Positions 13,301-24,860 of a stretch of DNA of 64,000 nt are shown piece after piece. The notes beneath the pieces were generated by a model. That model was given only the letters and a program-made list of their open reading frames with translations, was not told the origin of the DNA and made no database searches. Positions within the stretch are counted from its first letter, which is position 1, and the number at the start of each line of letters is the position of its first letter. The position numbers and the translations under genes are program-made. The stretch comes from Annona cherimola. Lineage: Eukaryota; Streptophyta; Magnoliopsida; Magnoliales; Annonaceae. The stretch is taken from contig CM059971.1 of assembly GCA_030490835.1 (NCBI GenBank), positions 122,916,564 through 122,980,563 on the forward strand, written 5' to 3'.

Positions 13301-16300
13301 TCAGAACCCCTTTTGTATAGACAACAAAAGAACACATTGATAAGCTATTATGGTGAGTTAAAGAGCTTCCCAATTTCAAAAGATACTGAAGCAAGCCACC
13401 AAGAAAAATTAGAGTAGCAGACATCAAAATAATTTTTCCCTACAAGGGCCTGTTCGGCCAGGCGTCCGTGTGTAGCAAAACTCCATCACCAGTACTTTCG
13501 ACGGAAGCATCAACTACCATCTTCGTGCAACCGTACCAACTTTTACTAAAGTTAGGCTATTTTCTAGTAGTTGCAGCACTTCTAGGTAAGCCCAAACACT
13601 TTCAAAACTTGTAAAAGTGCTGGCAGCATATAAAATGCACAGCCAAATAAGCCCTAAAGCTAATAGCTCAGTGTGTTGACAAACAATATTAAGCATTGGC
13701 AACAATTTGAATTCTGGACCACTTAGGAAAAATATGTTACTTTCTGATATTTGTATTCCTGTGACTGTGAATAGCAAAAGAAGCGAGTGGCATCTGTTAT
13801 GCTATTTTAGAAAATGCAGGTGTCCATCACAGAGGGCATGCATGAGTATCTATCCATCATCACAAACGTAGTAGCACGAGGGCTTACCACAAGTCTACCA
13901 CCACTGACACTGAAAAAGCTTAAGAATCTAATCACGAACATCTAATGGTATGAATGCACTTTTACCAGTAACCGCAACAACCAATCAATGATAAAAATTC
14001 CTGCCACACTTTTATGGCGCAGAAGTACCAAACATAAAACACTGGACAATCTCATAAGCACACTCAGATAAGGTAATCACCTGATTTTTCATCTTTGACT
14101 TTTGTTTCCTGGTTTCTTGATGCTTCTAGCATGGCTTCCAAAACAGTTCCAGTCTTGACATCCAACCTGGATCTAACATTAGCAATACATGCCTAGCAAA
14201 AGAACATTCGAATGAAATGAAGAGCATGACAAAAGGATAAGACCAAGATTCCTCAATAAGATAGCAGAGATATCTAAAACCAAAGAAAGGAGCACGTGAA
14301 AGCTTCTAGTGATGAACCATTAACATGTAAATATATTATATATACTCCTATTGTACGGTCATGATTGCCAAAGTGAACTCTAACCAAAAAAGGGTAATAA
14401 CTGCAAATAGCAAGGAAATGCATACAAGAGCTTAGGATAAGGAACAGCATATAGGATATTGACTTCATTGAAATTTTATAAACTAATGGTTGGTGTATAA
14501 TCTTCCCAAAGGATGCTTTCTTCATTTATAAATACTCCATAACCCTAGTCAACCTTAACATACACACAAGAACCTGAAGAAATTTCCATTAAAAATGTAT
14601 TTTTAATGTTGGTGTTTTTCTGATTTTGTCATTCCTTTAGCATGATATGTTCAGCTCCAGGTTCTCCCCAATTTTAAATGGTCAAGTCAAAGAACTCTAG
14701 AAAGTTGAATTTCACCTATAAACAAGATGCTTAAATAAATTCAAAATAGAATTTTCTACCTTTTATCTTTTCAATCCCATTGGAATTTCTAGTTGATCCA
14801 TTCTCAAATTTATCCAATTATAGAGTTCTGATCTAAAAGAACATGATAGATCGATATCCCTAATTGATTTCGATTTATGGAAAGCCCAAAGCGACTTTAA
14901 GCAAGGTATTTTTTATTTCTATATAATTTGATTGAAATTTAATTTGGTAAATCAGACCACCAGCATAACGTTTGAACATTGGTGGTTTTCTAATTATTGT
15001 ATTTTATTGGAATTCATGGGCATTTGGAAATCAGCATCTTCGGTCTTTATGCTAGCACCATCTATTATATTGGCAATATTATTCGAAAAATATCACAGAT
15101 ATTTCGGTCTCTGGATATATATCAGCAGTAGTTTACACAGGGGGGCTGCTCACATGCGATGCATCACATGGCAGCCCCCATACAATGCCTTTTATTTTTT
15201 ATTTGTTATTTTTGTCATAAACATGTTTTCCTAGGTGTATTTAACCCATAAACCAAGTTCCACCACTTTACAATTTTTTTTACATTTTTATTTTTTATTT
15301 TTAAAATCATCAATTTCAGGGGTATTTTAATCATTTTTCACCCCTTAAAACCTTCATTTTTAAAAATTAAAAATAAATATGTAAAAATATTGAAACTTGG
15401 TATATAGGTTAAATACACCTCGGAAAACATGTTTATGAAAAAATCCAAAAAAACTAAAAAACAAAAAAGCACAGTACGGGGGCTGCTATGGGGTGCATCA
15501 CATGTGAGCAGACCCTTCTACGCAAATGTCCTTTTATCAACGCAAAAAAATACCTCTTTTATGAAAATATACACACACAAAAAAAAAACTTATTTTCTTA
15601 TTGAGATTTGTAAAATACTAATTCAAGGACTTCCATCAAGTGGTGGCTCTCTTACTTTTCTTTCCAATTCTGACTAAGACAACTTAAATATCCTCATCGC
15701 TCTACAGGTCATGGCTTATCAGCTTAAACCTTAAAATAAGCCACCATAAGAGATGAGTTGCATTTGATAAAGCTCTATAAAAGGTCTTATGAGCTAATTT
15801 TACCCCCAAAAAAGTTGTAAGCACATCTAAGGAATTTTTTTATGTGTATATTATTAGATACCACTATATATACTAAATAATTCTAACACTGTCCTTCTCT
15901 TCTAACAAAACACTCCTAAATTTAAGTAATAAACCTAGCCTTTTATATTTATTTGTCAGAAAGACATTTAGTAAAATATTTACTTCAGTTAGTCCAAATA
16001 TTTCAGGTGGGATCTCTTAAATAGCATGTACACATTGCATATTTAGCCTAAGAACTATGAGGGCAATTCAGTCATTGTTCATTATCTTCAATATTTCAGC
16101 CTCAGCTGCATCAAACACATGAAATAGTTTTAAACCATCTAATTCAGTTGTACCAAATAGTATTTGTCTATTTAAATTTAGCTGCGTGTGAAACATCAGC
16201 TAATAAGCCCTACCCAAATTAAACAAGCCCTAATTGGTACTAACCTATTGGAAAATTTGTAAATCTTTTTAGCCAAGCAAACCATCAGAATTTGAATGTA

Positions 16301-19300
16301 TGCACCTGGGTGCACTTAGTTTCAGTGAACCTGGGTGCAAATACCCTTTTTTAAAAAAAAAAATTTGTTATGCAACTGTTAATCTAAGTGTATTTAACAC
16401 ATGTATCAATTTTTACCATTTTTAGTAATTTAAAATTACTAAAATGTCACCGATTTTAAAAATTCCAAAAAAAAATCTTAAAAAATCCAAAAATGGTAAA
16501 AAATGATGCACATGTTAAATACACTAAAATTACACACTCCTATTTAAAAAATTTCAAAAAAGAATTTTAAAAATGGGTTAAATGCACCCGAGTGTACCGA
16601 GCCTAAGTGCACGCGGGTGCAACAAATCACATCCCTCAAACCATCATATTCAAGATAGTTGCTAATCAGAGATTAGAGAAGAATAATATAAGGTCTTCCA
16701 CATAAAGGAAAATGCAAAATTCAAGAAACAGCAAGAAAAGGTAAAAAAAATTTCAGTGTCTAAATTACAAACACGTGATCATTAGTATTGCCATAAGCAA
16801 ATTTTCCCTCTTCATGGTGCACTGTTATAGCAATATCATAACTTCATAAGTTGGCACAAACCTTATGCCTAAGACATCGAACAAACTCTTCAAAATTTGC
16901 ACGCCAAAGAACTTCTTTTCTGCCAATTGGGTTGCCAGTTGCACCATCTGCCTCCAAAGCGTCACGTTTGCGCTATTTAAAAATAAATAAATAAACAATC
17001 ATGTAACATGAAACAGAACATACATAAATAAGCTGTGGATTTCAATGAATGCCTATCATAAATGGATATTTATAAAATAAAAAACACTAAACAGAAAAAA
17101 GAAAACCAATGAGAAGATATCCTTTCTTTTTAGGGGTCAATGCATAAAGCTTCGACATGGCATGCAAGAAAAACTTCACAGACATCTATTGCAAATTAAG
17201 AAGCATGATCCAATCCCTTTCTTTCTCGAATGTATCCTAACTTCCTATTATTTAGTTAATGAAAACACACATCTTTTTTAGGACAACCAGCCCGCCAAGA
17301 CATTACCTGGTGAATGAAGCACAAAAGTTATTGTTTGCATAAAAAGTATATCACCATCATTATCATAAGCCCATCCCACTTATGGGCCATGCATAAACAC
17401 TATCCAACAGTCTCTTGCATCATTCAACCCTATCAAGGACCATGTCATTAGTTAGCCCCTGTATCTTTGAGTTAACAGCAACAATCTTGTACTCCTGAGC
17501 AGATGGTTGCACCATCTTTATGCTGAACACAATTATTTACGTTATCATTTATCCTTCATGATTTAACCATTTATCACAAATTTCACTATCAAGGACATGC
17601 CATTTTTTTTATCTTCATTTTCAAATGAAAACTTTATTTCCAAAAGCAAAAGAGGAAGAAGAAGAAGAAAACTAAAAAAGAAAGTAACAACGTTTGCAAC
17701 AGCCAGCAGCCATGTGTTTGTCTTTGCACAAATACAACAACAAGGCATCTTGTGTCCTTCATTCCTAATGATACAAGAAAATAATTAGAACTTCTTAGAC
17801 AAATCTGACAAGATAGTGGCCACATTAAGGCTCATGTGCATTTATAAATTCCTGTAGGGTGTGTTTGGGAAGTTACAAAAGTTTTTTGGCAAAAAATTGT
17901 TAAATTGAAAGAAAATGATGTGATAAGATAGGGGTAATAACGAGGAGTAAAAATAAAAATGTTAAAATAGATAGGTTAGTTGTGTTGGTAGTCGTGTAAA
18001 AAATGATTGAAAAGTAGAGTAGTTGTATAGGAAGATGTAAAAAAATTATTAAAAAAAGGTAATTATAGAGAGTGAAAAGTTGTAGCTTGATATTTTTTTA
18101 TTATTTACCAAATAGACCCAAAGTGTGTTTGGGAAATGATAAAACTTTTGATGAAAATTTTTTGATGTGATAGTTTTTAAAATAAGAGAAAATGATGTGA
18201 AATGATATGGATAATGGTGGGGAGTAAAGAGAATAAATTTAAAATAGATAGGTTAGATATATAGGTAATCGTATAGAAACGATTGAAAAGAAAGGTAGTT
18301 ATATAGGAAGAAGCGAAAAATAATTAAAAAAATAAGATAGTTGTAGAGAGTGAAAAGTTTTAATTTGAAAACTCTTTTTGATTGCCAAACATGCACTTAA
18401 AATGATCAAAGTGGCAGTTATGATGGATGAGTTGCTTCCTTCCTGAAACAAAAGAAAAAGAAAAAAGAAACGCCTTAGCTCATGATAAGAGCAACCTTAC
18501 CAACCTTCTCACCAACATGGATGCCAGGCAAATTCTCAGCCGGTTCATCCAAATTGCGGTCCTCGCCCACACATGCAACAACAGAAAACCTCTCATTCTC
18601 TGAAGGAGATGCACTGGCTATAGCTCGTTGTTCTAGAGTTTGTACAAGTCCAGCAAGCTGAAAACAAGGAAAAAAGAGTATCAGTTTCATAATTAGACAA
18701 TATACACAGCAAGTATTAAACTAGACAAGTTGTGATGAAGATTTTTTGGTGCGCAGTGACAACAGTTATCTTGCATGATTCCCTGATATACTAAGGAAGT
18801 TCAAAATATTTTATCGAAATGAGCTTCAAGGCGAAGATGAAATATCTCTACAAACAGGTTATTTTTTTATGGTTAACAGGATGAATTATATGTTTACATC
18901 TTTCATGTTGAAATACAAGATTCTAGCAACTTTCACCAGCTATTCAATCTAAGGGTGTGTTTGGTAATGAATAAAACTTTTGATGAAAAGTTTTGGAAAG
19001 TAAAAGTTGTCAAATTATGTGATATGATAGAGGTAATGATGAGTAGTAAAGAGGATAAAGTTAAAATAAATAGGTTAGTTATGTGGATAGTTGTGTAGAA
19101 ATAATTGAAAAGTAGGATAGTTGTATAGGAAAATGTGAAAAAATAATTAAAAAATATGATAGTTGTGGAGAGTGAAAAATTTTAAATTGACTTGACATTT
19201 TTTGTTAATTGCCAAACACACCCTAAGATATAAATATCAAATTTGTGCCTGATTTTGAACTTAGGAAAAAATTTGCAGTGTTGTACTTAACTTAGCACCC

Positions 19301-20811
19301 CGTCTTTTTGGTTGTTCACTTTCAGGGTTCAACTCAATGAAAGGCTGAGACTTTGGACAACGCTCCACAAATCGTGCATTTACAAGTTTAACAAAATTTT
19401 CTTGGTGAGCATCATTCCTTCCTGAAGAAAAAAAATGTCAAGATGAAATCCCCAAAACTAATCTCGTCAGTCATTAACATCAAATAATTGTTACAATTTT
19501 TATTTGAAAGATGCATTCCCATTAATGATGTCCATTGTTGTCGGTACTGAGATGCATTGACCATTGAGCAGCTAAAGCCTCAATCATTCCAATGTACATC
19601 CTTGTTTTTTCATTTTGCATCCCTTGAAAAATGATGAAGACCACTTGTGCATTAGGTCCACAAATTTTAGTAGCAACTACACAGATGGAGCTTAAAGAAA
19701 AAATTCTCACCTTGAATACCCTGTTGCACTCCTCTGTCTATAATCTGATCCAAAGAAAGCCGGCCATGTTGAAGTAAACCCTCAAGAAGTGCCTCGCACT
19801 GCCCCAGAAATGCATGAAATTAACAATGAATCATAGAATCCACTATCCAGGTATTGATCGGGAACAACGTCAAATTATTAGGTCATGATTACCTTATCCA
19901 TTTATTAGAAAAACATAAATCAGGGCTATCTAAACCATGCAATTCATCATGGATGGAACATGAGGCAAGAACGAGAAACTCCTAACAAATCGTGCCATGC
20001 TGGGCATCGCTATTACAGCGCTCGTATTGGTGGGATAATAGATAACTGTTTCAGAAGCATCCATATATCTTATTACCTAATCTGGACAGTCAAGATTTTT
20101 TTATTTCTGTTCTTGGCCCACTAGCCATTCGGCAGTCACCGACTAGACAATCATGACACCCTGCAACTTTAATGTCCGCATGGAAAACGGCGTCAGCAAT
20201 TCAAAGAGTCTAGATCGACATTTGATGCCACGCATTCCAAACTTACTCAACTAATTCCTTTTGATCTCAAATCGAAGCAGCTCACCTGCTTGTCAAAATG
20301 CTCGGCCACAATAGCGAGAAACTTAGGGAAACGCATGCGATGTAGGATGTTGTCGAACAGTGCCATGTACTGATACACAGCCTTCGGTGGTGCCCCAGCC
20401 GCACCTGATCAAAACCCCAGAAACAAAAATGCGCATCATACCCCCCACCATTCTTTTTATCGCACAAGCAATGCGACCAGCAGCTTGAAGCATTGAACTA
20501 CCCACCTGGCATTTCGATTATAAAAGACTGAACGCAGTTGTGCTGGATTAGGACAAGGAGGCAATTCTTCAGTTGGGAGGGCTGGAGTCCGGTGAATTGA
20601 ATCAGATCCTGCAACGACATAGTTCCTCTGCGTAGAAGGCAATTACAGACCTTCTGCAGTGGAGTAAAGAAAGAGGGACAAATATTAGAACTGAGTTATG
20701 GGAGAGTAGAGAGATGATTCGGAGATGAGGAGAAAATCTTACAGCGACGACATCTCCGAAGTGGGCTGTGATGAGTTGGACGGCGAGCTCAAGACCATGT
20801 TGAGAGACCAT
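7347..20811 (-). CDS. RPC3: DNA-directed RNA polymerase III subunit RPC3 (C82/RPC82), 14 exons
   Basis: This Pol III subunit belongs to the C82/C34/C31 subcomplex that opens promoter DNA at tRNA, 5S and similar genes in the nucleus. Exons on the minus strand: 20743-20811, 20506-20653, 20286-20404, 19711-19798, about 19291-19421, 18505-18657, 16862-16972, 14081-14192, 12649-12780, 11210-11247, 10970-11062, 8804-8887, 7816-7965, 7347-7481. They join to about 520 aa, the usual family length. Recognisable blocks are MVSQHGLELAVQLI, KNCLLVLIQHNCVQ, YQYMALFDNILHRMRFPKF, EVLWRANFEEFVR, IIEMAQNDE, ILKRYGREAYRIFR, LWKDEYLQM, VWERVLDEMYHA and the C-terminal LLKLDEALMIFHDF. All junctions are canonical and in phase except exon 5 to 6, where no GT donor gives phase 0. 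Introns are large and full of MITEs. The start matches the conserved family N-terminus. Confidence 0.95.
9600..10140. repeat. Decayed family 2 MITE fragment in an RPC3 intron
   Basis: The segment 9890-10080 contains degraded family 2 blocks (GCTTAAACATATGTACATTT, GATATTTTAGATAGTTTAGA, ATCATTTTATTACATTCAT). It lies in the intron between exons 11 and 12. Neighbouring sequence is AT-rich and unassigned. Confidence 0.45.
11700..12460. other. Intron 9 of RPC3, GC-richer insert
   Basis: The part around 11850-11970 is distinctly GC-richer (runs such as GAGGGGGC and CCCCGGAAAGGGG) than the rest of the intron. I recognise neither a gene nor a repeat family. Confidence 0.3.
13446..13654. mobile_element. 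Short MITE with GGGCCTGTTCGGC ends, RPC3 intron 8
   Basis: It starts GGGCCTGTTCGGCCA and ends AGCCAAATAAGCCC, imperfect inverted ends of about 13-15 bp. Flanking trinucleotides are CAA on the left and TAA on the right, compatible with a decayed 3 bp Tourist-type target duplication. About 209 bp, non-coding. Confidence 0.6.
15130..15520. repeat. Palindromic core element, family 3, copy c
   Basis: The left arm has CTGCTCACATGCGATGCATC followed by ACATGGCAGCCCCC. The right arm is its imperfect inverse, GGGGGCTGCTATGGGGTGCA then TCACATGTGAGCAG. The core reads GTGTATTTAACCCATAAACC on the left and the inverted GGTATATAGGTTAAATACAC on the right. It is located in RPC3 intron 7. Confidence 0.7.
16295..16625. 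repeat. Palindromic core element, family 3, copy d
   Basis: The left arm TGCACCTGGGTGCACTTAG pairs with the right arm CTAAGTGCACGCGGGTGCA. The core reads CTGTTAATCTAAGTGTATTT and the inverted GTTAAATACACTAAAATTAC, with a TTTAGTAATTTAAAATTACT centre. It is located in RPC3 intron 7. Confidence 0.7.
17857..18119. mobile_element. Tourist-like MITE, copy A (RPC3 intron 6)
   Basis: It begins GGGTGTGTTTGGGAAG and ends ACCAAATAGACCC. Internal blocks match the other copies (AAATAGATAGGTTAG-type, AGAGTGAAAAGTT). It abuts copy B directly. Confidence 0.7.
18123..18396. mobile_element. Tourist-like MITE, copy B (tandem with A)
   Basis: It begins GTGTGTTTGGGAAATG and ends GCCAAACATGCAC, in the same orientation as copy A and 3 bp from it. 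The interior includes AAAATGATGTGAAATGATAT and AAAATAGATAGGTTAG. Confidence 0.7.
18953..19223. mobile_element. Tourist-like MITE, copy C, with TAA target duplication
   Basis: This is the cleanest copy, 271 bp. It starts GGGTGTGTTTGGTAATG, ends GCCAAACACACCC, and is flanked on both sides by TAA (18950-18952 and 19224-19226). TAA duplication plus these ends fit the PIF/Harbinger (Tourist) superfamily. It lies in RPC3 intron 5. Confidence 0.8.
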
Positions 20812-21032
20812 TTCAACTGCAGCTGCCGTAGTCGAGCGACTTGAAAGGGCTGGGCGAGTCGAGTCGAGTCGAGACGAGTCGCTCTGGCTAGTCTTCTTCT
20901 TCCGAGCTCTTCTTCTCCTTGCTGCTCAGGGTTTTCGCGAGGCTTTCGTTTTAGCGCAGTTACCTTGCGGGAAGGCCGAGATTCGTGCGAACTGCATGTT
21001 GCAATTCGGGCACACGAAACTCGGGTTCACCT
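20812..21032. promoter_or_regulatory. RPC3 5' flank with GAGTC repeats
   Basis: This is the sequence immediately upstream of the RPC3 ATG on the minus strand. It contains a short run of GTCGAGTCGAGTC-type repeats (about 20856-20880). No clear TATA box was seen; the promoter role is inferred from position only. Confidence 0.35.
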
Positions 21033-21146
21033 CAACCCTAACCCTAACCCTATTTGTAAAACTTCAACTCTATTTGTAAAACTTTAACCCTAATCCTAAT
21101 CCTAACCTTATTTATAAACCTCAACCCTAACTCTATTTTTAAAATT
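21033..21146. repeat. Telomere-like CCCTAA tract
   Basis: It contains CAACCCTAACCCTAACCCTA followed by degenerate units (AACCCTAATCCTAATCCTAA) alternating with ATTTGTAAAACTT spacers. It is about 220-330 bp upstream of the RPC3 start. It may be a telo-box-like promoter element or part of a dispersed repeat; a related stretch lies near 21920-22030. Confidence 0.6.
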
Positions 21147-21873
21147 CGGGCTCCGGTTGAGTTTCAGGTTGAGTTTCGGGTCGACATCTTCTATTAATAT
21201 ATCTTTATTACTCATTTTATATATAATTTTTTATCACAAATCTATTATATAAAAAAGTTTTAAAAATAATTTATTGTATGAAATTAAGAAAAATTCAAAT
21301 ACCGTTTAAGAGTAGAAAAAAGAAACCTGTTTTGAGCATTCTCTTTGTATTAAGTAGAATATGGATTATATGTAAACGTTGTCAATAAAATTGTATTTTT
21401 TTACTCCTCTATTGTTTTAAGCTTATTTTACAACTATAATTTTAAAGTTCTCATAAATTTTCCCGTTGGAAAAAAAGAACTCAAAAAAATTTAATATTTA
21501 GTATCACAGGATTTCGTTGGTCAAAAGGCTTCAGTAGAAAAGGCGTGAAGAGTAATTTTTAAAAAAAAAAAACTGTTTGACCTATATCATAATGTAAATT
21601 GGGAATAGGTATTTTGTTGAAATCACTTAAGACATTAGATTGTCTCGGCGATGAGCTGTTCATGGCTGTCATGCCGTACTTCTGTTGTCCATCATCCATT
21701 CATGAGTAATATGTTATTATTATAATATAAATTATATATTTTATATAAATGCAAATTCGGGTTCGGGTTTATAGGGTTCGGGCTCAAAAATCGGGGTTCG
21801 GGTTGAAAATATCAGAGTTTCAACACTGCATTTTTTCGGGTTCGGGCCGAACCCGGCCCAAGTTGCACCCCTA
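21147..21873. repeat. Decayed hAT-like element with GGGTTCGGG end
   Basis: The segment 21755-21860 is a run of GGGTTCGGGTT-type motifs, closing at CAAGTTGCACCCCTAG (about 21859-21874). The CACCCCTA end resembles the right end of the complete hAT element at 54946-58932. A similar end, CTAGTTGCACCCTTA, occurs near 28446. The left boundary is unclear. Confidence 0.4.
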
Positions 21874-22119
21874 GTGACGCGTACATATGGATGTAACTCG
21901 GGATGGAAGCCTGAATTCCAAACTTTAATCCTATTTTTTAGCATAAATTTTAATCCTTTTTTTAAAACATCAAATTCTAACTTAAACTTCGATCATAATC
22001 TTATTTATAAATTTACATCTTAACTTTTTTAAAAAAATTCAGGCTAGGATTAATAAGATTCTGCTTACATGTAACTAAGTGACATAAAAACAATTTCAAA
22101 TGACATTTTAATTCTTAAG

Positions 22120-22560
22120 AGATTGGTGATTGATGTAAAATTCAATGCATTTATTATATTTAATATGATTTATTTAGTTATGAGACTAATTTCATCCATA
22201 TCAAGTATGTGGATAAACCACATTTGCTCAAAAAATAGATATATTTGTATGTAAACTAAGAAAAATCTAGATTCATTCATATATACATTAGAATATTATA
22301 ATACTTAACAAAATGGTTTATCCACATAATATTCATATTTTATATAATTTGATGTTAAAATACTATTTTAAAAATGATATTTAACATCAAAACATTTTAT
22401 TAAGTGTATTTTAAACATTCGTATATAGGACCGTCAATGATGATGTTAAACAAATAAAAGTATTTTCATAATAAAATAAATTATAGTGAACAGAATATAT
22501 AGGATAGATTTTTATTGAGCTATAAAGCTATTAAAAATGATAAGAATGAGAGTTTTATAA
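22120..22560. repeat. AT-rich foldback MITE family 2, copy
   Basis: It has the left block GATGTAAAATTCAATGCATT, internal TTTGCTCAAAAAATAGATAT, ATACTTAACAAAATGG and a right block with an A/T-rich inverted counterpart. No coding potential. Confidence 0.65.
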
Positions 22561-23220
22561 AAGAGTAGCCCAGGTTAACATTCACTTTATAATATATATT
22601 TGGTGTTCATTCTACACTGATTCAATTTCAAATTCATCAACAAAAAGAAAAGTTTAAGATAATAATTTTACATTGGGAAGCAAAAAAAGCTAAAGAGTGC
22701 TTAAGAATTGATAGAAGTAAATTTTTTTTTTTTACATCGAACAGATTTATAGAATTGCTATGGAGAATAAAAAAAATATAATTTTTCCTGTTATGCAATT
22801 TAAGTATTTCGCACGGTACTTAAGGAACATGATTGGATGAAGGTATTAATAAACTTAAATAGGTAGTCCTAATAAATAAATATTATAACATTATAATATT
22901 AGCCAAAAGATTGTCTCTTTTAATACTATATTAATATAAAAAGTGTATGAATTTCCTCCATTAATAATATAATAAAATAATTTATTTGATGAATATTTAA
23001 AACAGGTGAACAATCTCGAGATATTCGATTTTATTAAAAATTAATATAAAATAATATTACATGGTGAATGTGATTGTCCAATGGTTATTCGCTTTCATTA
23101 TTAATATATAATTATCTAATAGTTCGGAGATGTTTAGAAGGTGTAATACTTTATGTATATTATATTATATATAAAAGAAGACCAAGTGATTTATAAATAC
23201 AATAAATGTACAGAGATCCT
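22561..23220. other. Intergenic AT-rich, nothing recognised
   Basis: Very AT-rich. No open frame of note and no repeat family that I could assign. Confidence 0.3.
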
Positions 23221-23229
23221 TAGCGACAC

Positions 23230-23870
23230 CTTCCCAGGGGAGGAGCATTATGCGGTCAAGAATATGTTGAGAAATCTCACTATTGCAACTCCGGGAGGAG
23301 GGCATTACTCCTAAGTATGACAAAATCATTGACTGGTGCATTAATTTCTGTTACCAGTATAGGAAGACACAACTTTTATTTGGCTCTAGCAATTTCTTAG
23401 TCCCTAGATGGACTCCACCGATTGAATGATCTTTCAAACTAAATGTTGATGGCAAGCACAATCTGGAACAGAATTGTATTGGGTTTGCCATAATTATCAA
23501 AGATTCCTGAGGATATTTCATTACAGCTAAGGGGTGGAATTAAAGAGGAATTTTGGAACCCCTACTCATGGCAGTCATTGTTTTATTGTTGGGTACCAAG
23601 TGGACTCTGATTTCTCACATGCAAAAGCTGAAACTTGAATTTGGTTTCATCACTCTTATCGATTTTTTGAATAAGTACAGAACCACTCTCTCCTACTGGT
23701 ACAGTGATTTCTAATATCAAGTCCTTGTCATCAGGTGATATATCATACTTTTTTCATCGTGTACTGCGGTTAGGCAACTCTGTTGCTCATACCCTAGTTG
23801 ATTTTGCAGCTGTATGTATTAATAATTTTTTGTCAATGACTGCTGAGTCTCACAGAGAGTTGGGATAGCA
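23230..23870 (+). pseudogene. LINE-type RNase H (RVT_3) fragment, decayed
   Basis: Reading forward with frame changes gives a typical plant non-LTR retrotransposon RNase H-like domain. From about 23404: RWTPPIE, a TGA stop, then SFKLNVDGKHN, GFAIIIKDS, another TGA, GYFITAKGWN. Further on LIDFLNKYRTTLSYW and, in another frame, GNSVAHTLVDFAA. The Asp in NVDG is the expected first active-site residue. At least two in-frame TGA codons stand where the family normally has Trp or other residues, and there are frameshifts, so it is dead. No reverse transcriptase was found upstream, so it is a 3' fragment. Confidence 0.72.
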
Positions 23871-24359
23871 CGCTGTTTCATATTTTCCATCATAAAAAAA
23901 AGTTTTAACTTTTAACACGGGTTGAAAACTTGAAATTGAGTTGCATGGGCTGGGTTAAGTTAAACCCCCAAATGAATGACACCCTAAATTCGTGCTAGCC
24001 AAGGAAGGGGGTAAATCCGGATCATCCTTACTTTTAATCCCATTTTTCAAACGTTAACCCAACCTAAAATAAAAAATTGGCCAAACGAATACCACAATAT
24101 ATAGTGCTGCACTAGAAAATCTCCATCGAAGTGAACTCGTAATGTACAGAAAGGATATGAAGACCTATAAATAGCACACAAACTGTTTGTATGTGCAAAC
24201 AATGTGCCAAACTAATTAAACTCAGATTAACGTACGAACAACTTTTTCAGCAATCAATCAACCTATCAAACTCAACAATTAAAAATAAACAAACAATGTA
24301 CAAACAATCCGTAGAGCAACCAATCAACTTATATCTAAACAACTATTTTAGTAGTACAT

Positions 24360-24860
24360 AATCACGGACATTTCTATAAAATCCTATCCATTTTTAACAT
24401 CTAAATAGTTTATAGAAAATCTACTCCATTTATTATATTTAACATCTTTTATATTATTATAGAAACTCTTTCATTTATCTAATATCAATTTATATTAGCC
24501 TCGTCTATAAATGTGCAAAATCAACGTAATAAAATGATTTAATGTTAAATATCAATTTTTAATAATTATTAATTTTTAATAATTATTTTCAAAATATAAA
24601 TCATTTAAAATATCACTAAATTGTAGATAAATAATTCTATAAAGTATTACTATATTCCAATACATATGTGAATAAATTTAAGTATTTTTACTAATTTACA
24701 CATACACGTATCTATTTTTAAGCAAATGTGACATATACACTCATTGGATTTAAATGAAACTTAGTCTTATAGCTAAATAAATATTGTTAAATACAATGAA
24801 TAGACTGGATTTTGCATCAATTATCGATATCTCAAGAATATAAAGGATTTCAAAAATATA
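24360..24860. repeat. AT-rich foldback MITE family 2, inverted copy
   Basis: It carries family 2 blocks in reverse orientation: ATCTACTCCATTTATTATAT, then AAAATCAACGTAATAAAATG, then TATCTATTTTTAAGCAAATG near the far end. About 500 bp. Confidence 0.65.
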
